Shown here: piece by piece, positions 33,557 to 41,271 of the stretch
Position numbering within the stretch: the first letter of the stretch is position 1
How the letters are laid out: each line of letters opens with the position of its first letter
From: SZUA-430 sp040381215
Lineage (GTDB): Bacteria > Pseudomonadota > Alphaproteobacteria > Micropepsales > Micropepsaceae
NCBI GenBank assembly: GCA_040381215.1
Contig: JBEIHO010000003.1
Location: 34,054 to 98,053, forward strand
Direction: 5' to 3'
Length of the DNA stretch: 64,000 bases
Made by a program: the position numbers and the translations under genes
The notes under the pieces: generated by a model
The model's database searches: none
Told to the model about the DNA's origin: nothing
The model's input: the letters and a program-made list of their open reading frames with translations, nothing else

Positions 33557-36406
33557 TCACTGGAGGCCGGGACTGTCCAGATCGAGCTTGTCGGCGGGGA
33601 TGCGCTCGGTCTGCGGACGCTTGGCCTTCAGGGCATTGAAGAACACCTTGCCGTCGCCGGCAACCACGACACTGGCGCGAGCGGGATCGAACACGCTTGC
33701 GGCGGTCGCCTTCACTTGTGCCGGCGTCACGGCTGCCACGTCCGCGACATAGGTCTGCAGGCGGTCGAGCGGGAGACCGAAGGCTGCCAGTTCCGAAAGT
33801 TCGGATGACAGGCCCCCTGCCGTCTCGACGTTGCGGCCAAAGCCGCCAATCAGGGACGAGGCGCGCGCCGCCAGCTCCTCGGGCGTCACATCGGTTGAGC
33901 CCAGGCGGCGGAACTCGGTCTCCATCAGCCCGACGACGTCGATGGCCGTGGTGTTCTTTGTCTGGGCGGCGGCGACGATCGGACCGGTAGAGAGACGCGG
34001 CGCGAAGCCGGAGCTGGCGCCATAGGACAGGCCACGCTTGATGCGGATCTCCTGGTTGAGCCGCGCGGAGTAACCGCCGCCAAGGACGGCATTGGTCACC
34101 AGGAGCGGGAAGAAACCGGCCTCGGTGCGCGCGACGCCGCGCATGCCGAAGGCGACGGCGGCCTGTCCCGAGCCTGCGAGGTCGACAACGACGGTACGCG
34201 GGGCCGGCGCGCTGCCGGCGGCGTCGCCACGGACCGGCAAGGGCGTCGCGGGTTTCGTCCAGCTGCCGAAGTGCCGCTCCGCCAGCGCGACGCCCTCGTC
34301 GGCGCCGACATCGCCTGCGATCACAAGGACCGCATTGTCGGGGCGCCATTGTGCGGCGTGGGCTGCCACGAGGTCCTCGCGGCTGATGGCCGCCACGCTG
34401 GTGGGCGACGTCACGCGTCCATAGGGCGCGTCGGCGAACAGAACCCGTGTCATGGCAAGCCGCGCCAGGGTTCCGGGCTGCTTCAGGCTGACGGCGAGCT
34501 CGTCGAGCACCTGCTGGCGCTGGCGGTCGATCTCTTCCTGCGCGAAGGCCGGGTTGCGCGCGACATCGGCCGCGATCGCCATGCCGTCGTCGATGCGCGA
34601 GGACAGCGCCACGAGGGAGAGGCTGGCGGAGTCCATGCCGGCATCGGCTGCAAGGGAAGCACCGAGCGATTCCACCTGCTGGGCGATGAGGGTTGCCGAG
34701 CGTGTTGGCGTGCCCTTGGTCACGAGGCTTGCGACCATGCTGGCGGTTCCGGCGCGACCGACGGGATCGGCGGTCCCACCCGAGAGGACGCGCAGGTCGA
34801 CGCTCACGATCGGAAGGCCGGGCTTCGAGGCGACGATCACGCGCAGGCCGTTGGCAAGCGTCTTCTCGACCGGCGTGGGAAGCGTTGCCGAAATGGCAGG
34901 CCCCGCCTGCGGCGGCTTTGCGCGCTCGGCGGGGGCCGCGAGGGCAAAGACCGGAATGTCAGCCTTGGGGAGGTCGAGCGTCTGTGCCTTGATGGATGGT
35001 GCGGAGGCAATGGGATCGGCACTGACACCTGCCGGCTTTGCATCCTGGGCGCTGTAGTGGATCGTCACGCGCTGCGTGTCGTCGAAGAGCGCCTTGGCCA
35101 CGCGTTGCACGTCGGCGATCGTCACAGCCTGGATCCTGGCGAGGTTGCGGTCCGCCGCGGCGGCGTCGCCATAGCGGATCACGGCGTCGGCGATGGTGTC
35201 GGCGCGTCCGAATGCCGTCTCACGCTCCTGCACGGCTTCGGCCAGCAATTCGTTCCTGGCCTCGTCAAGTTCGGCCTGGGTCACGGGCTTGTCCTTGAGG
35301 GCGGCGATTTCGGCGCGCAGGGCGTTCTCGCCGTCGGCCGCCGATTTTCCGGCGCTGAGGATCGCTGCCACCGTGAGGGCGCCCGGATCGCGGGTGGGTT
35401 CGAGGCTCGAGAAGACCTGGGCGGCCAGTTGCTGGCGGTAGACCAGTGACTGGTAAAGCCGCGAGCTTTCTCCGCGCGAGAGGATGGCGTCGAGGACCGT
35501 GGCGACGGCAAAGTCGGGGTGACTGGCGGGCAAGCCGGGCCACGTCATGGTGACTGCCGGCAGCGGCACGTTGGGCTCGAAGGTGCGATAGAGACGTGCC
35601 TGCGTGCGGCGAGGCTCCACGGCCGTCACGCGCGGGATGGGACGCGCGGGCTTGGCGAGCACGCCGAAATACTGGTCGACCCATTTGTCCAGCGTTGCCT
35701 GGTCGAAATTGCCGCTGACCACGAGGACTGCATTGTCGGGGCGATAATAGGTGGCATGAAACGCGCGCACGTCATCAACCGTGGCGGCATCGAGATCCTC
35801 GATCGAGCCGATGCCGGGGCGACCATAGGGGTGCACGCTGAAGGTCGTCTGCGGGATGTAGAGCCCGAACAGCTTGCCATAGGGCGAGGCGAGGATGCGC
35901 TGGCGGTATTCTTCCTTCACGACGTCGCGCTCGGAGGCGAAGGTCGCCTGGTCGACAACGAGGGAGCCCATGCGGTCGGCCTCGGCCCAGAGGATGCGCT
36001 CGAGCTGGTTGGCGGGCACGACGGCGTAGTAGTTGGTGAAATCATCCCAGGTCGAGGCGTTGTTGAAGCCGCCGACATCCTCGGTCAGGCGATCGAAGGT
36101 TTCGGAAGGCATGTTCCGGGTGGCCTTGAACATGATGTGCTCGAAGAGGTGGGCAAAGCCCGAGCGCCCGGCGGGATCGTCCTTGGAACCGACATCGTAC
36201 CAGACATGCACGGCGACATTGCCTGTGGTGCGATCCGGCAGCGCCAGCACGCGCAGTCCGTTGGCGAGCGTGCGCTCGGTGTATTTCAGCGGCTCGACCT
36301 TGAGCGCCGCGGGCTTGGCGGGCGTCTTCTGGCTTGACGTATCGGAGCAGGACGACAGGGCGGCGGCGAGCAGGACGAGCGCCACGGCGGTCAGGGACTT
36401 GGTCAT
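33557..36406 (-). CDS. M16-family zinc protease, two-domain lipoprotein
   Basis: 949 residues. The lipoprotein signal peptide ends LAAALSSC, with the lipidated Cys at residue 20. Two M16 halves follow: the first has the inverted zinc motif HLFEH (86-90) with the downstream Glu in SERDVVKEEY. The second (from about residue 500, after a Pro/Ala linker) starts again with TLANGLRVIVASKPG but lacks HxxEH, as in the inactive partner halves of pitrilysin-like enzymes. It would act as a clamshell peptidase at a membrane surface on degraded peptides. I start at ATG 36406 rather than 36424 because it places a clean signal peptide at the N-terminus. Confidence 0.92.
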   Translation of the reverse strand: MTKSLTAVALVLLAAALSSCSDTSSQKTPAKPAALKVEPLKYTERTLANGLRVLALPDRTTGNVAVHVWYDVGSKDDPAGRSGFAHLFEHIMFKATRNMPSETFDRLTEDVGGFNNASTWDDFTNYYAVVPANQLERILWAEADRMGSLVVDQATFASERDVVKEEYRQRILASPYGKLFGLYIPQTTFSVHPYGRPGIGSIEDLDAATVDDVRAFHATYYRPDNAVLVVSGNFDQATLDKWVDQYFGVLAKPARPIPRVTAVEPRRTQARLYRTFEPNVPLPAVTMTWPGLPASHPDFAVATVLDAILSRGESSRLYQSLVYRQQLAAQVFSSLEPTRDPGALTVAAILSAGKSAADGENALRAEIAALKDKPVTQAELDEARNELLAEAVQERETAFGRADTIADAVIRYGDAAAADRNLARIQAVTIADVQRVAKALFDDTQRVTIHYSAQDAKPAGVSADPIASAPSIKAQTLDLPKADIPVFALAAPAERAKPPQAGPAISATLPTPVEKTLANGLRVIVASKPGLPIVSVDLRVLSGGTADPVGRAGTASMVASLVTKGTPTRSATLIAQQVESLGASLAADAGMDSASLSLVALSSRIDDGMAIAADVARNPAFAQEEIDRQRQQVLDELAVSLKQPGTLARLAMTRVLFADAPYGRVTSPTSVAAISREDLVAAHAAQWRPDNAVLVIAGDVGADEGVALAERHFGSWTKPATPLPVRGDAAGSAPAPRTVVVDLAGSGQAAVAFGMRGVARTEAGFFPLLVTNAVLGGGYSARLNQEIRIKRGLSYGASSGFAPRLSTGPIVAAAQTKNTTAIDVVGLMETEFRRLGSTDVTPEELAARASSLIGGFGRNVETAGGLSSELSELAAFGLPLDRLQTYVADVAAVTPAQVKATAASVFDPARASVVVAGDGKVFFNALKAKRPQTERIPADKLDLDSPGLQ

Positions 36407-36475
36407 GCGATCAGGTTTCCTCAAGGGCTGCGCAGGCTAGGACATCAGGGTGGCCTGCCTCAAATCAAATTCCGG

Positions 36476-37498
36476 TCATCTGGCGGCCAGGCTGATTTCG
36501 GCCCATGGAATGCCGTGGTCCGATGCGCCGGGGGGCTTTGGCAGGGCGTCACTGTCGAGCAGGTGATCGTTTACCACGCCATGGCGCACGACCGTGCCGA
36601 TGCGGTGGCGGTTCCTGGAATAGAACTCCTCGGAGACGAGGATATGGTCGAGGATGTCGCGGTCGCCATTGAAGATGTGGGTGTGGATGCTCGATGAGCG
36701 CTGGCCCGCAATGCGGAATGTCGGATAGAGGACCGTGTCCCAGAGCGCCTTTTTCTCGGCGAAGCCCTTGCCCTCGTGCGGGGAAGCGCCGCAGACGATC
36801 TGCGTGCTTGCTGCATCGGGCGTATCGTTGAGATCCGCCAGCACGATCACAGGCGTGCGCGTGGAGGCCATCTCCTGCAGGATCAGATGACGCAGGGCCG
36901 CGGCCTCGGCTGCGCGCAGGATGGTGGCGCGCGCCTGGCCGATGGCCGACATGAAGGGATCATCGCCGTCCTCGCCGTTCTTGATGATCGGGCTTTTCGA
37001 CTTGAGGTGGGCGACAAAGACCATCAGCGACAGATCGCCGACATGGACCCTGGCCTTGAGCACGGGACGCTGGAACTGGTCGATCGCCAGGGGCACCTCA
37101 CGGATCGTGCCGTTGGCGACCCGCAACGGGATCTGCAGGCTCAGGGAAGCAGGAAAGAGCGGCACGACCTCGCCGCCCGAAATCGGAAAGCGCGAGACAA
37201 GTCCAAGGCGCGGGCGTTGCGCCAACCTGCCCTTCACATTCTCGGCCACGGATGCCCCGGGCGCGCACAGATTGGCGCCACCGGCGAAGTGGTAGGTGCG
37301 GGCCAGCACGTCGGCGAGGGCCTCGCTGGTCCAGAGTTCCTGGATGCCGATGATGTCGGGCTCGATGCGGTTGATGATCGAGGCGCTCCAATTGGCCTTT
37401 GCCTCGTACTCCTCGCGCGTGAGGATCATGCGATCGTAGAACCGGATGTCCGGCAGGATCAGGTTTTCAACGTTGAAGTTCGCGATCCTGAAATTCAT
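36476..37498 (-). CDS. Endonuclease/exonuclease/phosphatase-family hydrolase
   Basis: 340 residues. It begins RIANFNVENLIL (the EEP N-terminal Asn motif), then DIIGIQELWTSEAL with the metal-binding Glu, FVAHLKSKSP with catalytic His, VIVLADLNDTPDA (Asp-x-Asn), and a C-terminal SDHGIPWAEI with the catalytic Asp-His pair. All EEP catalytic residues are present, so it should be an active Mg-dependent phosphodiesterase. Whether it cuts nucleic acid, lipid or a small molecule is unknown. There is no signal peptide. The ATG overlaps the upstream EamA stop (ATGA). Confidence 0.87.
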   Translation of the reverse strand: MNFRIANFNVENLILPDIRFYDRMILTREEYEAKANWSASIINRIEPDIIGIQELWTSEALADVLARTYHFAGGANLCAPGASVAENVKGRLAQRPRLGLVSRFPISGGEVVPLFPASLSLQIPLRVANGTIREVPLAIDQFQRPVLKARVHVGDLSLMVFVAHLKSKSPIIKNGEDGDDPFMSAIGQARATILRAAEAAALRHLILQEMASTRTPVIVLADLNDTPDAASTQIVCGASPHEGKGFAEKKALWDTVLYPTFRIAGQRSSSIHTHIFNGDRDILDHILVSEEFYSRNRHRIGTVVRHGVVNDHLLDSDALPKPPGASDHGIPWAEISLAAR

Positions 37499-38337
37499 TG
37501 TCGCTGGCGCATCCGGATTTGCTCGCGGTGCATAGTGTAGAGGCCGCTGCCGACAATCAACATCGTGCCGCAGATTGCCAGGGGGTCCGGTATCTCGCCC
37601 CACACGGCAAAGCCGATCGCGACCGCCCAGAGAACCCCGAAATAGCGGAACGGCGAGACGACCGTCACGTCCGTGCCCCGGAAGGCGCGGATGATGGCGG
37701 CGTTGGCGGTTGTCACCAGGATTGCGGAGCCGGCCAGCAGCCCCAGCATGTTCCACGACAGGGGGACCCAGGTCTCGAAGGGCGCACTGGCAAAGCCCAG
37801 CAGGCAGACCGCCAGCGTGGTCGTCAGGGTGATGGCGGGGGTCGGGATCGCCGGATCGAGGCGGCGGGTGATGAGATCGCGCACCGATATGATCAGCGCC
37901 ACCATGATGGCGGAGATGGCATAGGGGCTGAAGTCTGTGCCGCCGGGCTGTGCAACCAGCAGCACCCCGAGGAACCCTACCCCAATGGCCGACCACCTGC
38001 GCCACCCCACGTGCTCGCGCAGCACGATGGCTGCCAGCAAGGTGATGGAGAGCGGCGTGAACTGCATGAAAACGGTGATGTCGGACAGGGCAAGGTGCGG
38101 CAGGGACATGATGAACAGGGCTGCAGAGGTTGCTTCCAGCCCTGCGCGCAGCCCGACCATGGGTGTCAGCGCCAGGCGCCAGCGCGCAGGTTCCACCGTG
38201 GCGAGCAGGACCGAAAAGGCCAGCGAAACCGCCAGCACGCCGCGCAGGGCCATGATCTGGCCGGGCGGCAAGGCTTCGCCGAGAAGCTTGACGAAGCTGT
38301 CGCTGGACACGAACAGCGCCTGCGACACCAGGAGCAT
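37495..38337 (-). CDS. EamA/DMT-superfamily transporter
   Basis: 280 residues with about ten hydrophobic helices in two five-helix repeats, the EamA (RhaT/YdcZ-like) pattern. Examples are the first-helix LLVSQALFVSSDSFVKLL, ALRGVLAVSLAF and the second-half FGVLWAVAIGFAVWGEIP. These proteins export metabolites or amino acids; substrate unknown. The true start is uncertain: the frame stays open ~90 bases upstream (a Pro/Ala/Glu-rich leader) with no further ATG, and the Shine-Dalgarno before 38337 is weak, so a non-ATG start is possible. It is translationally coupled to the EEP hydrolase downstream. Confidence 0.83.
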   Translation of the reverse strand: MLLVSQALFVSSDSFVKLLGEALPPGQIMALRGVLAVSLAFSVLLATVEPARWRLALTPMVGLRAGLEATSAALFIMSLPHLALSDITVFMQFTPLSITLLAAIVLREHVGWRRWSAIGVGFLGVLLVAQPGGTDFSPYAISAIMVALIISVRDLITRRLDPAIPTPAITLTTTLAVCLLGFASAPFETWVPLSWNMLGLLAGSAILVTTANAAIIRAFRGTDVTVVSPFRYFGVLWAVAIGFAVWGEIPDPLAICGTMLIVGSGLYTMHREQIRMRQRQ

Positions 38338-38425
38338 GACGATCCCGCGCAGATTGTCGGCCGAGGTTGGTTTCAGTGTCGCGGCTCCGGGTTCCTCTCC
38401 GCTCTCGCCGGCTGGCGAGCGCCCG

Positions 38426-40030
38426 TCAGTAGCCGGGCGGCGCCATCGTCGTGATGGGCGTGCGGTAGGGAATGTTGTCGATGACAGCCTTTACATCGAC
38501 GTCCGGGGCCGTGTCCACGCCAGAGCCATTGGGCTTCGCCTCGAGCTCCTTGACGGTGAAGTCCATCCGGGTCTCGTAGGTGCGGTCGATCTGGTTGCGC
38601 AGGCGCTGCATGGCGTTATACCAGCGGTTTTTCGAGCTGGAGTTGGTGCAGGTGGACAGCTCGGCCTCGCTGGTCGCGCCCCAGCGGCGTTCAACGCAGT
38701 CATACGGATCGAAGGACATCGCAAACAGGCGCTTCATCGCGTCGGAGAACCCGATGCTGACCCGCTTGCTGGCCGAGTTCATGTAGTAGATGGAGCATGT
38801 GGATTCACCCTGCGCCCAGGCGGCCTGGAGGTCTTCCTTCAGGCTCAGGCCGTCGTAGGAGATGCGATCGTCCCGGTTGAGCCACATTTCGGTCAGGCGC
38901 TTCATGTCGTCCCTGAACGCGCGGAACGCAGTCTTGAGGCGCGCGTCGCGCGAGGGGGTCGAATAGATCTCCCATTCCATGTTGTCGGTGCCATAGATGT
39001 TCTGCGGCAGCCGCTCCGGGTGGGCCTTTCGATCAATGCCGGCCTCGATCGCAATGTCGACAAAGCGCGCCCGGTCGTAAAGATCGTTGCACAGGGTCTT
39101 CATCGTGGCCTTGAGTTCGGCAACGGGATTGAACGACAGCTTGCCGCCGGCCATCGACGTGCGGGCGTATTCGTAGAAGCCCATCTCCATGCCGTTGTAG
39201 GCGTAACGGGCCTTGCGCCAGTCGGACTTCGGATCGGGATCGAGGTTGCCGAAATACTGCTCTGTCGAGTAGTCGGCGATCTGGCTGTTCCTGGCGAGCG
39301 TGATGCGCCCCTTCTCGAGGCGAATGGGTCTGAAGTTCTTGAAGCCCGCGCCCAGCGACGGCAGGTCGCGACCGAACTGGGGACCGAAGACGCTGCGGGT
39401 GAGCGTGAAGTCGGGGTGGGCGTCCATGTAATAGACGCGGCCGACTTCATCGACCTTGTAGACGATGGCCACGTGGCCGTTCACGTCGTAGATGGCGGTG
39501 CCGGGCCTGATCGATCCTGGCTGGATCTGCGGCGGGTAGAGGTCGGTCAGCGGATTTTCGTCTGCGTCCGGCCCGATGCGATAGGTGGCCGAGGACACGG
39601 CATCGCGGATGGCGTAGATGACCGAGCGACCGTTCTCGCCGCCGGTGATGTTGCGTCGGCCCGCGATGCGATTGCCCTTGGGCGAGAAGCGGATGTCTCC
39701 GCCGCCGCGGGTGAAAACCCCTGTTGCATAGGAGAACGGCAGTCCGTTCTTCCAGGCATAATACGCGCGCAGCATGTAGACGAGGTCGGCGCAGTCGGCG
39801 TTGAAGTTGATGCCTCGCCCGTCGGTGTGGCGGTAGGGATTGGCGCTTGAGTTGATGCAGTCGTCAGGCGTGTCGCACTTGCTCTCGCCGATGCGCTGAA
39901 CGAAGTCGGCGTAACCCTTCTCGTCCTCCTCGGTCCATTCGGTCTTGGTGATGCGCCAGGTATCAGCCGCCCACGCCCCGGGGAGGGTGGCGACCAGCAA
40001 CGCAAGTGACAGCAGCAGGCGCAGAACCAT
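38426..40030 (-). CDS. Secreted NlpC/P60-like cysteine hydrolase candidate, otherwise uncharacterised
   Basis: 534 residues with a signal peptide (1-21, ending PGAWA). I do not recognise a named family over the full length. About residues 75-210 look like a papain-fold NlpC/P60 or CHAP domain: NADCADLVYML places a candidate nucleophile at Cys80, NGHVAIVYKV the His at 186, and YYMDAHPD the third residue near 203-205. The Cys-His spacing (106) is longer than usual because of a loop with ITGGENGRSVIYAIRDAV. The C-terminal ~300 residues are helical, Tyr- and Cys-containing, with no known domain I can name. A role in cell-wall cleavage is an inference. ATG 40030 gives the cleanest signal peptide. 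Confidence 0.62.
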   Translation of the reverse strand: MVLRLLLSLALLVATLPGAWAADTWRITKTEWTEEDEKGYADFVQRIGESKCDTPDDCINSSANPYRHTDGRGINFNADCADLVYMLRAYYAWKNGLPFSYATGVFTRGGGDIRFSPKGNRIAGRRNITGGENGRSVIYAIRDAVSSATYRIGPDADENPLTDLYPPQIQPGSIRPGTAIYDVNGHVAIVYKVDEVGRVYYMDAHPDFTLTRSVFGPQFGRDLPSLGAGFKNFRPIRLEKGRITLARNSQIADYSTEQYFGNLDPDPKSDWRKARYAYNGMEMGFYEYARTSMAGGKLSFNPVAELKATMKTLCNDLYDRARFVDIAIEAGIDRKAHPERLPQNIYGTDNMEWEIYSTPSRDARLKTAFRAFRDDMKRLTEMWLNRDDRISYDGLSLKEDLQAAWAQGESTCSIYYMNSASKRVSIGFSDAMKRLFAMSFDPYDCVERRWGATSEAELSTCTNSSSKNRWYNAMQRLRNQIDRTYETRMDFTVKELEAKPNGSGVDTAPDVDVKAVIDNIPYRTPITTMAPPGY

Positions 40031-40334
40031 TGACCCCCTCCAACCCTGCCCCAACAACATTGACAAAGCCCCGGCCTGTCAAGGTGTCCGGGGGCCTCAT
40101 CGGGCGGCATGGCGAATGCGCGTGCAGATCTGCAACGAACATGGTTCATCTTCGGCGGGGACAGGGTTTTGCCCAGCGGAAGTGGCTGACACGGGCCGCG
40201 TTGGTGTGTACACCCTGAAAGACCTCAATTCAGAGGTGGTCCAGTTAAGGGAGGAAACCGGGTCCACGCCGGCGACAAGTCCGGCGGCCCGGTCCGTCAT
40301 GGACGGGCGGGGTACGGGACACCGTACCTCGCCA
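40031..40334. other. Intergenic region between the NlpC-like gene and DUF1467 gene
   Basis: No supported gene; small frames on both strands lack protein-like sequence. Near its right end, GGTACGG (40311-40317) and CCGTACC (40322-40328) form a 7-pair hairpin with a 4-base loop, just beyond the stop of the leftward DUF1467 gene. It has no U tract, so any terminator role is weak. The promoter of the NlpC-like gene should lie here but is not recognisable. Confidence 0.5.
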
Positions 40335-40592
40335 TTATTTTGCGCCCAGCAGGTCCTCGAGCGTGATCAGTTCGAGGTTTATGATCGAAAATATCGCCGC
40401 CCACAGGACCAGGGCCACGGCGAGGGCGATCAGCGCCTTGAACTTGAGGTTGTGAATGGCTGGCGCGGATTCAACCGTGCCGGGTTCAACCACGCCCTCC
40501 TCCAGTTGCGACCTTATGCCGATCGGCAGGAGGATGAAGAAGGCAAGCCACCAGATGACGATGATGGCGACCAGGGAGCCCGCGATACCCAT
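40335..40592 (-). CDS. DUF1467-family small membrane protein
   Basis: 85 residues with two transmembrane helices (about 4-25 and 52-74), separated by a polar loop (RSQLEEGVVEPGTVESAP). The first helix contains the family's WWLAFFILLPIGIRSQ. DUF1467 is an alphaproteobacterial family typically placed directly after mce and near proS, as here; function unknown. Three bases separate it from mce, so they are presumably one operon. Confidence 0.86.
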   Translation of the reverse strand: MGIAGSLVAIIVIWWLAFFILLPIGIRSQLEEGVVEPGTVESAPAIHNLKFKALIALAVALVLWAAIFSIINLELITLEDLLGAK

Positions 40593-40595
40593 GGC

Positions 40596-41006
40596 CTAGA
40601 CCTGCTCGAGTTCGATGAGAGTGCCGTTGAAGTCCTTTGGATGCAGGAAAATCACCGGTTTTCCGTGCGCGCCGATCCGGGGCTGGCCGTCGCCGGTGAT
40701 CGTTGCGCCCTGCGCCACCATCTGGTCGCGGGCGGCGATGATGTCATCGACCTCGTAGCAGACATGATGAATGCCGCCCGACGGGTTCTTCTTGAGGAAA
40801 TTGGCGATCGGCGATTTTTCGCCCAGCGGCTCGAGCAGTTCGATCTTGGTGTTGGGCAATTCGACAAACACCGTGGTGACACCATGATCGGGCTGGGGGA
40901 CCTCGCCGGATACCTTGGCCCCCATCGCGAAGGTTGCCCGGTAAACCTGGGCCGCCGCCTTGATGTCGGGAACGGCGATGGCGACGTGATTCAAACGACC
41001 AAGCAT
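40596..41006 (-). CDS. mce: Methylmalonyl-CoA epimerase
   Basis: Interconverts (R)- and (S)-methylmalonyl-CoA in the propionyl-CoA to succinyl-CoA pathway. The 136-residue product is a VOC/glyoxalase-fold metalloprotein: LGRLNHVAIAVPDI supplies the first metal His, GIHHVCYEVDDI the second region, and the C-terminal NGTLIELEQ the Glu ligand. ATG 41006 starts MLGRLNHV; the frame runs further upstream to 41099 but that leader is unconserved. The mutase and carboxylase genes are not in the window. Confidence 0.92.
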   Translation of the reverse strand: MLGRLNHVAIAVPDIKAAAQVYRATFAMGAKVSGEVPQPDHGVTTVFVELPNTKIELLEPLGEKSPIANFLKKNPSGGIHHVCYEVDDIIAARDQMVAQGATITGDGQPRIGAHGKPVIFLHPKDFNGTLIELEQV

Positions 41007-41121
41007 GGCGATCTGCCTTTGTGCAATTGCAACATGACGGGAAGCTAGAGGCAGCCGTCGCGCGCGGCAAGGGCCGGCGGCGACGGCTAATTCCACCATG
41101 CGCGCGTGGATATTGATGCGA

Positions 41122-41149
41122 TGCAGCGAACCCCCTGCCCGTCGCTGCA
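41122..41149. other. Inverted repeat in the mce-POT divergent gap
   Basis: TGCAGCGA (41122-41129) and TCGCTGCA (41142-41149) form a perfect 8-base inverted repeat with a 12-base spacer. It sits between two divergently transcribed genes (gap 41007-41271), so an operator shared by both is possible. A hairpin is equally compatible. Nothing else in this 265-base gap looks like a gene. Confidence 0.3.
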
Positions 41150-41271
41150 GGAATTAATCAAGACGTGATGCACTGCCGCACAGGCTGGCCAGCATTATCA
41201 CGCGGCGGCTTGTGAATCCCCTTCCCCCGTGGTCTCTTCCGATTTGCTGCGTTCTCACTGGGGTAATTCGA

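Noticed and set aside
40097..40300. Possible 67-residue leftward protein upstream of the NlpC-like gene
   Set aside because: No ribosome-binding site, no hydrophobic core or motif, and the start sits in unstructured intergenic sequence.
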